45,616 nt of DNA from Verrucomicrobiales bacterium (GCA_028293425.1 JAQGOV010000111.1:1-45616), one strand, 5' to 3'. Shown: positions 18,954-27,729, counted from the first letter of the stretch. Notes: generated by a model from the letters alone, not told the origin. Made by a program: numbers and translations.

Positions 18954-20285
18954 ATGCAACGAAGATTTTGTTTCCCAAAGGCGAGCTGGTTCCTGCTCCT
19001 CTCTGCATTGTGTTTTTGGGGCTGTCATATGCCTCGTTCGGGGCAGCAGGCATCCAGGGACCATCGACAAACCGAGAACGCCGGTGGCTTGAACCTCGCT
19101 CCTCAGGCGGCAACCGGCAGCGGCTCAGGCGGTCCCACCGAGACCAACCGCTTGAAGATTTCGCCCGAAGCCGAGTCCCTGCTTTCCGAGATGCGCCAGG
19201 CCTACCAGCAGTTACAAACCGCCGAGTTGGATGGCACTATTTGGGCTCGTTTTGAACTGAAAGACGATTCCAAGGAGCTGAAGCACCCTTTCAACAGCGC
19301 CTTTCAACGGCCAAACCAATTCAAGCACGTGCTCGAGCAGGATTTGCTGATCGGTTCCTCGGGCACCAACATCTACATCTTTCAAAAATCGGCCAACGCT
19401 TTCTTCCAAACCAATCTCACCAACGTTGCTCTTAAAACCCTGCCTCACCCGCTGCCACAACTGTTGCAGGCGCAAAACCCCTCTCTCTTGATGGCCTTGG
19501 CCGGTGATCCGTTGCGCGTGCTCGGCCTTCCCGTCCAGGAAATTAGCCGCACCAACGACGTGGTAATCGGTGGCAAGTCCTATCCAGCTCTGTTCCTTCG
19601 ACCTTCTGACGGCGATTATTCAGTGGTGCTGGTGGTGGACAATGATACCAAATTGATGCGCCGCTTGAGCGTGGATATCAGCACGGCCCATTTGAAGCAA
19701 GGTGGTGACATCGGACCTCTCAAAGGTATCAGCACGGAAGTGGATTACGCTACCATCCGCCCAAACACCGGCTTTGATGCGGACTTCTTCACATGGACTG
19801 CACCCGAAGGCGCGGAAAGCCTTGCCTCGCTGGAACAGGAAGATACTCCCGCAAGTTTGGAAGGTAAAAGCGCTCCAGACTTTCACTTGGACAGCCTTCA
19901 AGGAAATCCAGTGTCGCTTTCAGGGGTTAAAGGTCACGTGGTGGTTCTCGATTTTTGGGCGACTTGGTGTGGCCCTTGCCGGAAATCACTCCCCGAGATT
20001 GCTGAACTCGCGAAGGATAAATCGGACGCTGGAATTTTGGTCTACGCCGTCAACGTGAAAGAGGACAAAGCGAAGGTGGATGCCTTCCTCCGCCAGCAAA
20101 ATTATACCATTCCCATATTAATGGATACCAATGGGGATGTGGCTGGAAAATACATGGTCACAGGGATCCCTCAAACGGTCGTGATTGGCAAAGACGGAAA
20201 GATCCGAAGAGTCTTTATCGGCACTACACCCGAAACAGCTAGCCAGCTCCGGGCCGAGGTGGAGCTTGCCAACCGGGAACCTTAG
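18954..20285 (+). CDS. Membrane-anchored protein with N-terminal DUF2092-like domain and C-terminal TlpA thioredoxin
   Basis: Signal peptide ending near CFWGC; C-terminal VVVLDFWATWCGPCRKSLPEI; SD ggagg upstream of ATG. Confidence 0.85.
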   Translation: MQRRFCFPKASWFLLLSALCFWGCHMPRSGQQASRDHRQTENAGGLNLAPQAATGSGSGGPTETNRLKISPEAESLLSEMRQAYQQLQTAELDGTIWARFELKDDSKELKHPFNSAFQRPNQFKHVLEQDLLIGSSGTNIYIFQKSANAFFQTNLTNVALKTLPHPLPQLLQAQNPSLLMALAGDPLRVLGLPVQEISRTNDVVIGGKSYPALFLRPSDGDYSVVLVVDNDTKLMRRLSVDISTAHLKQGGDIGPLKGISTEVDYATIRPNTGFDADFFTWTAPEGAESLASLEQEDTPASLEGKSAPDFHLDSLQGNPVSLSGVKGHVVVLDFWATWCGPCRKSLPEIAELAKDKSDAGILVYAVNVKEDKAKVDAFLRQQNYTIPILMDTNGDVAGKYMVTGIPQTVVIGKDGKIRRVFIGTTPETASQLRAEVELANREP

Positions 20286-20352
20286 CCAGCCCCAGACACT
20301 TTTTGGAAAATTCATCTTCCCGTCTCGCCAGATTCGCGCTCTTCCCGTACCT

Positions 20353-21753
20353 TTGATTGAAAAAGACCGCGTGAATCGCCCTGGTGAATCAAACTTTTCT
20401 CCTGTTCGCAGGCCGCTTGGCCGGGGGCCGGAAGCCAGGATTGTCATCAGCTACCTGGTCTTTGCCTGCCTGTGGATCTTCCTTTCGGACAAATTTTTGT
20501 CGCTGCTCACCAGCGAGCCTTCTCAATTGCACCGGTGGCAAACCTACAAGGGTCTCGGCTTCGTCCTGGTCACCGCTCTGCTGCTTTTCATCATGCTTCG
20601 GCGGGCCTTCACGGGGACACACGACGTTGAACGCAGCCTGCGTGAGTCCGAGTCTCGGCTTCGGCGCTTCTTTGAGGAATTATCCTGCACAAAAGACAGG
20701 CTGGACAACGCGCAACGCATTGCTCGCATGGGCAATTGGGACTGGGAGGTGAAGGAGCAAAGATTATTCTGGTCTGACGAGATTTATCGCATTTTCGGAA
20801 TGGAGAAGGGAAAGGACTTGCCCACGGGGGACAAATTTCTCGAAGCCGTCCCTCCTGAGGACCGCGATTGGGTGAAACACGTCCACGAGGAAGCCCTCCA
20901 AACGGGAAAGCAGCTCGATTATGAATACCGCATTCGCCGCCGTGACGGCCAAATTCGATGGGTTCGGGAGAAAGCAGAAATTGTTTTTGATGAGCAAAAG
21001 CTGCCTGTCCGTATTGCCGGCACTATCCAGGACATTACCGAGCGCAAGCGCGCCATGGAAGCCGTCCAGGAATCGGAGCAACGCCTGCGCGCCTTAACCG
21101 CCCGCGTGGAGTCTTTGCGGGAAGAGGAACGCCGGCGCATTTCACGCGAAATCCACGATGAACTCGGGCAGATGCTGACAGCTTTGAAAATGGATTTGCG
21201 CTGGCTGGAAAAGAAATTTGCCGAGCGCGAAGCCGATCCTTCGGTGAATCCTTTGCTCGACCGGGTAGTTTCCGCCACCGAATTGGTTGATGCTACGATG
21301 AGCGCCGTGCAGCGCATTTCAGCCGAGCTCCGTCCGGGAATCCTAGATAATCTCGGCCTCTTACCCGCTTTGCAACATGAAGCGGCCCGCTTCCAGGAAC
21401 GAACCGGCATCCAGTGCGTCCTCCATCTGCCGGACCCTCCGCCTGAAATCCCAACCGGCATTTCAATAGCGCTTTATCGCATATTCCAGGAATGCGTAAC
21501 CAATGTCACCCGCCATGCTAAGGCTGCCCGCATCGATGCCCATTTCCGGTTCGAGGATGGCCAGTTCCTGCTCGACGTGCAGGACGACGGCGTCGGTATG
21601 CCCATGCATGAATTGGAAAATTCCCGCAGTTTGGGCCTGCTCGGAATGCAGGAACGCGCCATGTTGCTGGGAGGGCGGGTGACCTTCGAAAAACCAGCCC
21701 ATGGCGGCACTACCGTGCGGGTTTGCATTCCGCTCATTCCGGGTCAATCTTGA
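20353..21753 (+). CDS. PAS-domain sensor histidine kinase, NarL/HisKA_3 type
   Basis: Two TM segments, PAS/PAC (GNWDWEVKEQRLFWSDEIYRIFG), HisKA_3 EEERRRISREIHDELGQMLTALKMDL, ATPase QDDGVGMP. Start uncertain (TTG 20353 or GTG 20371). Confidence 0.88.
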   Translation: MIEKDRVNRPGESNFSPVRRPLGRGPEARIVISYLVFACLWIFLSDKFLSLLTSEPSQLHRWQTYKGLGFVLVTALLLFIMLRRAFTGTHDVERSLRESESRLRRFFEELSCTKDRLDNAQRIARMGNWDWEVKEQRLFWSDEIYRIFGMEKGKDLPTGDKFLEAVPPEDRDWVKHVHEEALQTGKQLDYEYRIRRRDGQIRWVREKAEIVFDEQKLPVRIAGTIQDITERKRAMEAVQESEQRLRALTARVESLREEERRRISREIHDELGQMLTALKMDLRWLEKKFAEREADPSVNPLLDRVVSATELVDATMSAVQRISAELRPGILDNLGLLPALQHEAARFQERTGIQCVLHLPDPPPEIPTGISIALYRIFQECVTNVTRHAKAARIDAHFRFEDGQFLLDVQDDGVGMPMHELENSRSLGLLGMQERAMLLGGRVTFEKPAHGGTTVRVCIPLIPGQS

Positions 21754-21779
21754 GTCCTGGGCTTTTTACCTTCGGGGCT

Positions 21780-22427
21780 ATGAATGTTTTAATTGTGGAT
21801 GATCACGAGGTGGTGCGGAGGGGATTGAAGCAAATCCTCATGGATGCCTTTCCGGACGCTATTTTTGCGGAGGCTGCCAATTCTCAGGAAGCTTTGGACC
21901 TCGTGGGTAAACAGCGCTGGGATATCCTTCTCCTCGATATCAACATCCCCGGGCGCAATGGTTTGGAAGTGCTCGAGGAAGTTCATAAGCACCAGCCCAA
22001 GACCCCCGTGCTCGTTCTCAGTGCCTTTCCTGAGCAGGATTTTGCTCTCCGCGCGCTCAAGTTGGGCGCCGCTGGCTATCTCACCAAGCAGAGCGCCTCC
22101 GACGAGTTGCACGCCGCCGTGCGCAAAGCTTTGGATGGAGGGAAGTATGTCACTGCTTCCCTGGCTGAAAAATTGGCTGCCCGCCTCGGGCAGGATCTTC
22201 ATCAGGCGCCCCCCCATGAAGCGCTCTCCAACCGTGAGCTGCAAATATTGCGCATGATTTCCTCCGGCAAAACCATCAAGGAAATTGCCTCCGACTTGTC
22301 CCTCAGTGAAAAGACCATCGCCACTTACCGAGCGCGCATCGCCGAAAAACTGAACCTCACCACCAACGTCGAGTTCACCCGCTACGCCTTGAAACACCAC
22401 CTGGTGGAACTCCAAACGGATATGTGA
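21780..22427 (+). CDS. NarL/FixJ-family response regulator
   Basis: MNVLIVDDHEVVRRGLKQIL receiver and LuxR-type HTH LSNRELQILRMISSGKTIKEIASDLSLSEKTIATYRARIAEKL. Confidence 0.95.
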   Translation: MNVLIVDDHEVVRRGLKQILMDAFPDAIFAEAANSQEALDLVGKQRWDILLLDINIPGRNGLEVLEEVHKHQPKTPVLVLSAFPEQDFALRALKLGAAGYLTKQSASDELHAAVRKALDGGKYVTASLAEKLAARLGQDLHQAPPHEALSNRELQILRMISSGKTIKEIASDLSLSEKTIATYRARIAEKLNLTTNVEFTRYALKHHLVELQTDM

Positions 22428-22430
22428 GAT

Positions 22431-22460
22431 AAAAAAAGACGAAGCATAGTATGCTTCGTC
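22431..22460 (-). terminator. Rho-independent terminator (strong on minus strand, possibly bidirectional)
   Basis: GACGAAGCATA-G-TATGCTTCGTC perfect 11-bp inverted repeat flanked by A7 (U7 on minus strand). Confidence 0.78.
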
Positions 22461-22551
22461 GATGGACTGATTTTCCCTTTTACCCTTAATCTATCCGCGA
22501 GCAACTTAGCCGCGGTTCACGAATGAACAATAGGGCATATACCTGACTCTA

Positions 22552-22737
22552 TTAGTTCTTCGGGGTCTTAACACTAAAAAGAACCATCGGTCTTTTTCCC
22601 TTTGCCACGACCGGGTTATGATTTTTCCGCCGTTTCCTTTCCAAGCGGGCGGTGGGGGTCAAATAATTGCGCACAACATACCACGTCCCCCACAGCACCA
22701 TCAGGACGATGATCCAAAATAGAGGTTGCTCCATCAT
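22552..22737 (-). CDS. Hypothetical small membrane protein
   Basis: MMEQPLFWIIVLMVLWGTWYVVRNYL TM segment plus basic tail; terminator downstream. Confidence 0.5.
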   Translation of the reverse strand: MMEQPLFWIIVLMVLWGTWYVVRNYLTPTARLERKRRKNHNPVVAKGKRPMVLFSVKTPKN

Positions 22738-23024
22738 GTCCGCAGTATAGAAAAACAAACGATCATGTAAAGATCGAAGCCCAAACATCCGCAGTTGCCG
22801 GAGCGCACGCCATTAATTAACCCAGAAAGGTAGCGGCTTCGTGTCTTCTCCCTCTCTTCCAATTGCTAAACTGGAGGATCAGGGCCAGGGAGAGGAGGAG
22901 TTTAGCTTCGCAAACCAGCGACTTTCAAAATTCCGGACCGGTAAATAGTCCACCGCTCAACCGTGCGCAGCTTTCGCTCTTCCTTAACTCATTGGCAGTG
23001 CCGTCGGAGAGTCTTTTCAAACTC

Positions 23025-23729
23025 CTACTGCAACTCATGAACCTTCACATTCCTAAAGCTGATCTCATCCCCATGATCCTGGAGCAGAATGTGTCCCTTG
23101 ATTTTCGTTCCAAATCCCGCCACCAGCTTGAACTTGCTTTGGGAGACCGCATCCAACACTTCCGGGCTGCCTAATTCATATTCCAGCACCTTCGTGCCGT
23201 TGAGCCAGTGCTCCACGTGATTTCCTTGCACCAGCACCCGGGATGAATTCCACTCGCCGGCTTCCTTCGCGGTATGCTCCTTGGGCGCAAGCACATCGTA
23301 AAACGAAGCGGTTACCCGTTTGCCTCCGGCCAGGCTGGCGTCCTTGTGCCGCGCATCATCGATCAACTGATACTCATGTCCGAGGGCTTCTTTCCGCGAT
23401 TCTGTGATGAAATATTTCAACCCACTGTTCGCGCCCTGCGCCAGTTTCCAGTCCCAGGTCAGCTCGAAGTCATTGAATTCCGCGTCGGTAATGATATCCC
23501 CGCCGCCGCCCTTCGATTTATGGATGAGCACACCATCCTCCACCACCCAGCCCTGTTTCGGACCTTCCTTCTTCTTAAAAGATCGCCACCCCTCCAGGTC
23601 CTTGCCATTAAACAAAAGCTTCCAGCCTTTCGCTTTCTCTTCCGAGCTCAACGACGGTGCTTCGGCGAAAGCCATCGAGCCCAGCATCAGGCCGGCTGTG
23701 ATTGCTGCTAATACATTCTTCATTCTCAT
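23025..23729 (-). CDS. DUF1080 family protein (3-keto-disaccharide hydrolase-like), secreted
   Basis: Signal peptide; WKLLFNGKDLEGW, NSGLKYFI, EWNSSRVLVQGNHVEHWLNGTKVLEYE, ILLQDHGDEISFRNVKV. Confidence 0.9.
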   Translation of the reverse strand: MRMKNVLAAITAGLMLGSMAFAEAPSLSSEEKAKGWKLLFNGKDLEGWRSFKKKEGPKQGWVVEDGVLIHKSKGGGGDIITDAEFNDFELTWDWKLAQGANSGLKYFITESRKEALGHEYQLIDDARHKDASLAGGKRVTASFYDVLAPKEHTAKEAGEWNSSRVLVQGNHVEHWLNGTKVLEYELGSPEVLDAVSQSKFKLVAGFGTKIKGHILLQDHGDEISFRNVKVHELQ

Positions 23730-23750
23730 AACTCGGTTTTTTTAAAAACT

Positions 23751-23815
23751 CTTTCTTCGTGTTCTCCGTGCTCTTCGTGGTTAATTTCTCATTCGTATAA
23801 TTCCGTGGTTAAATC
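23751..23815 (+). repeat. Intergenic TTCGTG/CGTGGTTAA-type repeat cluster
   Basis: TTCGTGTTCTCCGTGCTCTTCGTGGTTAATTTCTCATTCGTATAATTCCGTGGTTAAAT; internal near-duplicate TTC(C)GTGGTTAA. Confidence 0.5.
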
Positions 23816-24524
23816 AAAGCCTCCGGATCCTCACATTCCGAAACCACGCTTCCTCGCCATGATGCTGGAGCGCCACATAACCTTCTGGTTGCGTCATGAA
23901 TAGCGGCATATCCTTAAACTTGCTGACCTTAATAAGTGCTTTTACCTCTGGGCTGGCCCATTCGTATTCCACGATTTTGATTCCATTAAGCCAGTGCTCA
24001 ACGTGGTTGTTCTTTATGATCAGCTTCGCCTTATTCCATTCCCCCGCTGGGTTCACCTTCTTGTTCGCACTCGGAGCAATCAAAGCGTACAAAGCTCCCG
24101 CTGTGGTTTTGGGATTCTTCCCGTCCGGATGCCGCTGGTCATCCAGCACCTGCATCTCCGGTCCCGTCGTGTAGGTGGGGCCGTCCGTCTCCGCCACGCG
24201 ATAAATAATTCCGCTGTTCCCCACCGGCTTTACTTTCCATTCCACCTCTAGCTCGAAGTCCTTGTACTTCTCCACCGTAATCAAATCCACTGCTTTGCCC
24301 GGCACCGTCTTCAGCGCGTCACCGTCAATCACCCAGTTGTCGCTGGGAAACCCGGTCATTTTATAACCCCGCAGCTTGTCCGTGGGCTTGCCATCAAAAA
24401 GCGTGGTCCATTTTGAACTGCTGCTCGAATCGCTCGCTTTGGGAGCTTCGGTCGTCTGGCAGCCGCTGGCCAGGGCCAGGCAGGCGAGGACGATCGGAGG
24501 AAAAAATGTTGTTCTAAAATTCAT
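23814..24524 (-). CDS. DUF1080 family lipoprotein (3-keto-disaccharide hydrolase-like)
   Basis: Lipobox LALASGC; WTTLFDGKPTDKLRGY, NSGIIYRV, EWNKAKLIIKNNHVEHWLNGIKIVEYEW, VALQHHGEEAWFRNVRI. Confidence 0.9.
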   Translation of the reverse strand: MNFRTTFFPPIVLACLALASGCQTTEAPKASDSSSSSKWTTLFDGKPTDKLRGYKMTGFPSDNWVIDGDALKTVPGKAVDLITVEKYKDFELEVEWKVKPVGNSGIIYRVAETDGPTYTTGPEMQVLDDQRHPDGKNPKTTAGALYALIAPSANKKVNPAGEWNKAKLIIKNNHVEHWLNGIKIVEYEWASPEVKALIKVSKFKDMPLFMTQPEGYVALQHHGEEAWFRNVRIRRL

Positions 24525-25033
24525 AGAGCTTGGACGTTGTTTGGTTCGCCGGCATTGAAACAAACGCCGCCGCCGTCGTCCACTGGCTATTTTAACCACG
24601 AATGCACCTCATGTTGCCTGCCCGGAAAATCACACCGTCCCCTTTTTTACCTCTTGCGCCTTCGCTGCTAAGCAGTCCCTTTTGAGCTCCTTATGATCTC
24701 CGTGGTAACTCCAGCATGTAAGAATCAGGGTACTTTTGAGACTTCTGCCTCTTTGCATCCCATCCCTTTGTCACCTTTGCGCTCTTCGCTGAAAAACCCA
24801 CGCTTCCATCCGTCTTTGTGCTTGCAATCCGTGGGCAAACATTCCTTCTTCTCAGTCACCCCCAAATTTCGAACTGGCTTTAGGACCCAAAAATGAGGCC
24901 TCGTTTTGGGCTTTCTCGTCGGCCCGTCCCTGATTAGCATCCTTCGAGGAAAATAATTATGAGACCGGGCGTAACCCTGCAGCGAGCCACAGCCACTGAG
25001 CTTTGGGTCTTACGTTAGGAACAAGCATCGCCA

Positions 25034-25252
25034 TGGATAGCACTCAAGATGAAGCTCGGAGGAAGATTGCAGCCATTTTTGCCGAGTTGGCGGGGAGCGC
25101 GCCGCCCGTCTTGGCGAGCCGAAGGCGCAGGAAACGCGCGAACGACTGGCGAGCATGTTGTCAGCAGACTATCCACTCGATATCGCGCGCGATAGTGCCC
25201 TCCATTTCAGAGAGGCCTTTTATCGAAAGTTTCACCATGAGAGACGAACAGT
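25034..25252 (+). pseudogene. Frameshifted/truncated gene remnant
   Basis: MDSTQDEARRKIAAIFAELAG continues in another frame as ERAARLGEPKAQETRERLASMLSADYPLDIARDSALHFREAFYRKFHHE if one G is restored in the GGGG run near 25095. Confidence 0.45.
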
Positions 25253-25313
25253 TAGGCGGCGTAAACATGCCTGCAGTGACGGACTGAGGTCGAAGCCATT
25301 TCACGAGTTCTTT

Positions 25314-25757
25314 GTGAGCACAATCCGAAAAGTCTCTCAGCACACCTTGGCAGTTCTGGCATCCGTGGCATTCTTTGCGCTTGTGCCACTGGCGCTCTAT
25401 GGCTCCTGGGTTATTCCTCGTGCGGTCTCGGCAGCAGACCTCGGAGGACCGCTAAACTTCATCATCATTCCTCTCGGAGGGGCGCTGCTCGGACTTGCAG
25501 TCTCAGTTGTTGCTTTCCTTCCCCTGAGTTTGCTCGCAGGGCGCTTCGGCTTTCGGCGTTGTTTGCGTACGGTCGCATTCATCTCATTTTTACTCACTGC
25601 GTTCGTCGTTGTTGCCGCAGTTTGCTTTAGCCGCACAGGCGGACAGGAGACGAATTGGTTGCCAGCTTTGGTCTGCAGCGCTCTGGCTCTCTACCTCGTC
25701 GGGGGGTTCTTCGTTTATTTGTGTTGTGTCGCGGTTTTTCGCAGGATGTTCCCGTGA
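25314..25757 (+). CDS. Hypothetical membrane protein
   Basis: Four hydrophobic segments (TLAVLASVAFFALVPLALYG etc.); probable GTG start. Confidence 0.55.
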   Translation: MSTIRKVSQHTLAVLASVAFFALVPLALYGSWVIPRAVSAADLGGPLNFIIIPLGGALLGLAVSVVAFLPLSLLAGRFGFRRCLRTVAFISFLLTAFVVVAAVCFSRTGGQETNWLPALVCSALALYLVGGFFVYLCCVAVFRRMFP

Positions 25758-25909
25758 CAATGCGGCTGAACATGTATCACAACCGAAACCAAAGGATCAT
25801 AGTGATCCCGAAAGAGCTTGGCCATGCGCAGCGGCCGCCGGCATCGGATCACCGTTCCAATCGCCCCGTTTCCTGGGCGTCGGTTTTGAGCTTGGGCCGT
25901 CAGGCGTTT

Positions 25910-26413
25910 ATGCGCACCCTGCACCTTAGCATGTTTCTTTTCGCGGCATCCTGTTGCACTGTCTTGAGTGCCAACCCGCGAGTTCAGGTGGACGCTTTCT
26001 CAAAGCTCAAGCAGGGCGACACGTTGATTGTCCGTTTTCAAACCAGCGGGTGCTTTCACGAAGCGACACACCTGTTGACCTTTCGTCGAGCATCAGAGCT
26101 TTCGGTGTCGATTGTGAAGTTGGCCCCCGATACTGCCCGGACTGGAGTGGTGACCACACCGACTAACCGGGTGAAATTAGGCACACTGACCCTCTCAAAG
26201 CCCGATGTCGTCGGATTGGACAGGCTGATAAATTTTTACCACTCCAAGCACGACAGCTTCTGCACCACTGTTGACCACATCACAATCACGCAACAGCGGG
26301 ACGGCAAGACCGTGGCCACGGAAGAAATTACTGACGGCTCATGTCAGACCTTTCAGATGAAGATGCTGACCACATTTCCAGAGCTGATTGGCAGGCTCCA
26401 TCGTTTGCACTAA
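25910..26413 (+). CDS. Hypothetical secreted protein
   Basis: Signal peptide MRTLHLSMFLFAASCCTVLSA followed by 145-aa domain with paired Cys. Confidence 0.6.
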   Translation: MRTLHLSMFLFAASCCTVLSANPRVQVDAFSKLKQGDTLIVRFQTSGCFHEATHLLTFRRASELSVSIVKLAPDTARTGVVTTPTNRVKLGTLTLSKPDVVGLDRLINFYHSKHDSFCTTVDHITITQQRDGKTVATEEITDGSCQTFQMKMLTTFPELIGRLHRLH

Positions 26414-26464
26414 CTCTGCTAGGAGTGACCTGTCTGTAGAACCCGATCATTCATACCCCATTTC

Positions 26465-26531
26465 CTTTTCAGCGGCGCGGCGCCTTTGACGTTGTGCAAA
26501 CCAGAACCTCCCCCGCCGCGCCGTTGAAAAG
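26465..26531. repeat. 18-bp inverted repeat (stem-loop)
   Basis: CTTTTCAGCGGCGCGGCG (26465-26482) / CGCCGCGCCGTTGAAAAG (26514-26531), 17 of 18 perfect plus one G.U; 31-nt loop. Confidence 0.75.
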
Positions 26532-26952
26532 CATCCCCGCTCCTCCATTCTTGCCCCAACCCGCTCAGCTGCTCACCCTGCACACAAAACTCAAAGAAAC
26601 GCCTGCCATTTAAAATTAATGAGCTCGACCGATAAGATCGACCCCAGAACCAGACGCCAATCGCTCGTTCCAGCTCTGCCGGTTATCTCTCTCACGCGCC
26701 CCACGCTCCTCTCGCGTCCTGTGCTCCCCACGCATCTTCTGCGCCCCACGCGTTATGCAATTCGAGAAAGGCGTGCTAAAACTATCCCGCGAAAGGTTAG
26801 GAACGTTCCTATCCGCACGAACAGAAACGTATGCAAACGAAATTGCGAAAGACGGAGCCCGCAGCCGCCGAAAACAGAAGAGCGACCAAGCGACAGGTCG
26901 CCTCACGTTCCCAAACTTTGGATTCTGGACCTTGGTCTTTGGACAATAGCCC

Positions 26953-27024
26953 TGTAGCCAAATGTAGCCTTCGGAAGGCGAATGTAGGTTCATGTAGGCT
27001 AAAAAAAATTCCTCGGTCCTGTAG
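26953..27024 (+). repeat. Phased TGTAG direct repeats
   Basis: TGTAG at 26953, 26963, 26983, 26993 (10/20/10 bp steps) and 27020. Confidence 0.6.
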
Positions 27025-27314
27025 CCTAATTCCAGCCATCACTTCCTCCGTGCCTGCCAAGATGGCCTTTACTTCAGCCTTTCCCCAACATGCCCTTGCC
27101 AAAATTCACATCCAGGCCCATTCGCGTCCATCGGCGATTGCCAGGTTCAAGTTCTTCACTTTGATAACACCCCAACTTCCAAAAGTTTCGACGAGCCCAA
27201 TCAAGGTAATTCAAGGCTCCACAGGCTTCCAAAGGCAAGACAAGGCTCCCCAAAAAATCATTCATCAAGTCTTGATATCAAGCCTCCAGCCTTTTCTTCG
27301 CCGTGCGCCTTTTG

Positions 27315-27457
27315 TCGCGAAACTCCAGTCGCGTTTTGGAGCGAATTATCAAGAAACTCTCCACCTCCCAAATTGCTCCCATCGCGAAATGTCGGCTTAT
27401 ATCAAGGAATATACAGAAATCATCCAGCACACTGTTCCCGTCGCGAAATATCAGGAA
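27315..27457 (+). repeat. TCGCGAAA direct repeats
   Basis: TCGCGAAA at 27315, 27382 and 27441; last two share TGYTCCCRTCGCGAAAT. Confidence 0.6.
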
Positions 27458-27729
27458 ACCCCTTCAACAGAGGCTTTGGATCGTGCGCATTATTCGTTGG
27501 CCTTTACCCTCATGGCCGCAGAAATGATTAGGCAGACCGCCTCTACTTTCTGGCATCTTTTTCTGGGCTGTCGTCCCGTTGCACATTTTGACGCATTGTT
27601 CCGAGTCCCATCAATCCAACTATCCGTTTATCCACACATCCACTTCGCCATGCCATTGCGGGAAACCTTTCTGTCTCGATAAATGAATTGACCGACCAAA
27701 AACTGTGTCTGTTAATGTCTGAACAGCTT

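Noticed and set aside
24960-25250. Possible integron cassette array (attC-like GTTAGGC/GTTAGGA sites)
   Set aside because: Only the R''-type core is seen; matching R' cores, palindromic attC arms and an integrase are not visible. Retained only as a point to check.
26831-27682. 283-aa ORF in the intergenic island
   Set aside because: Product is low-complexity and built from intergenic repeat words (SQTLDSGPWSLD); no start context or domain. Kept only as part of the island finding.
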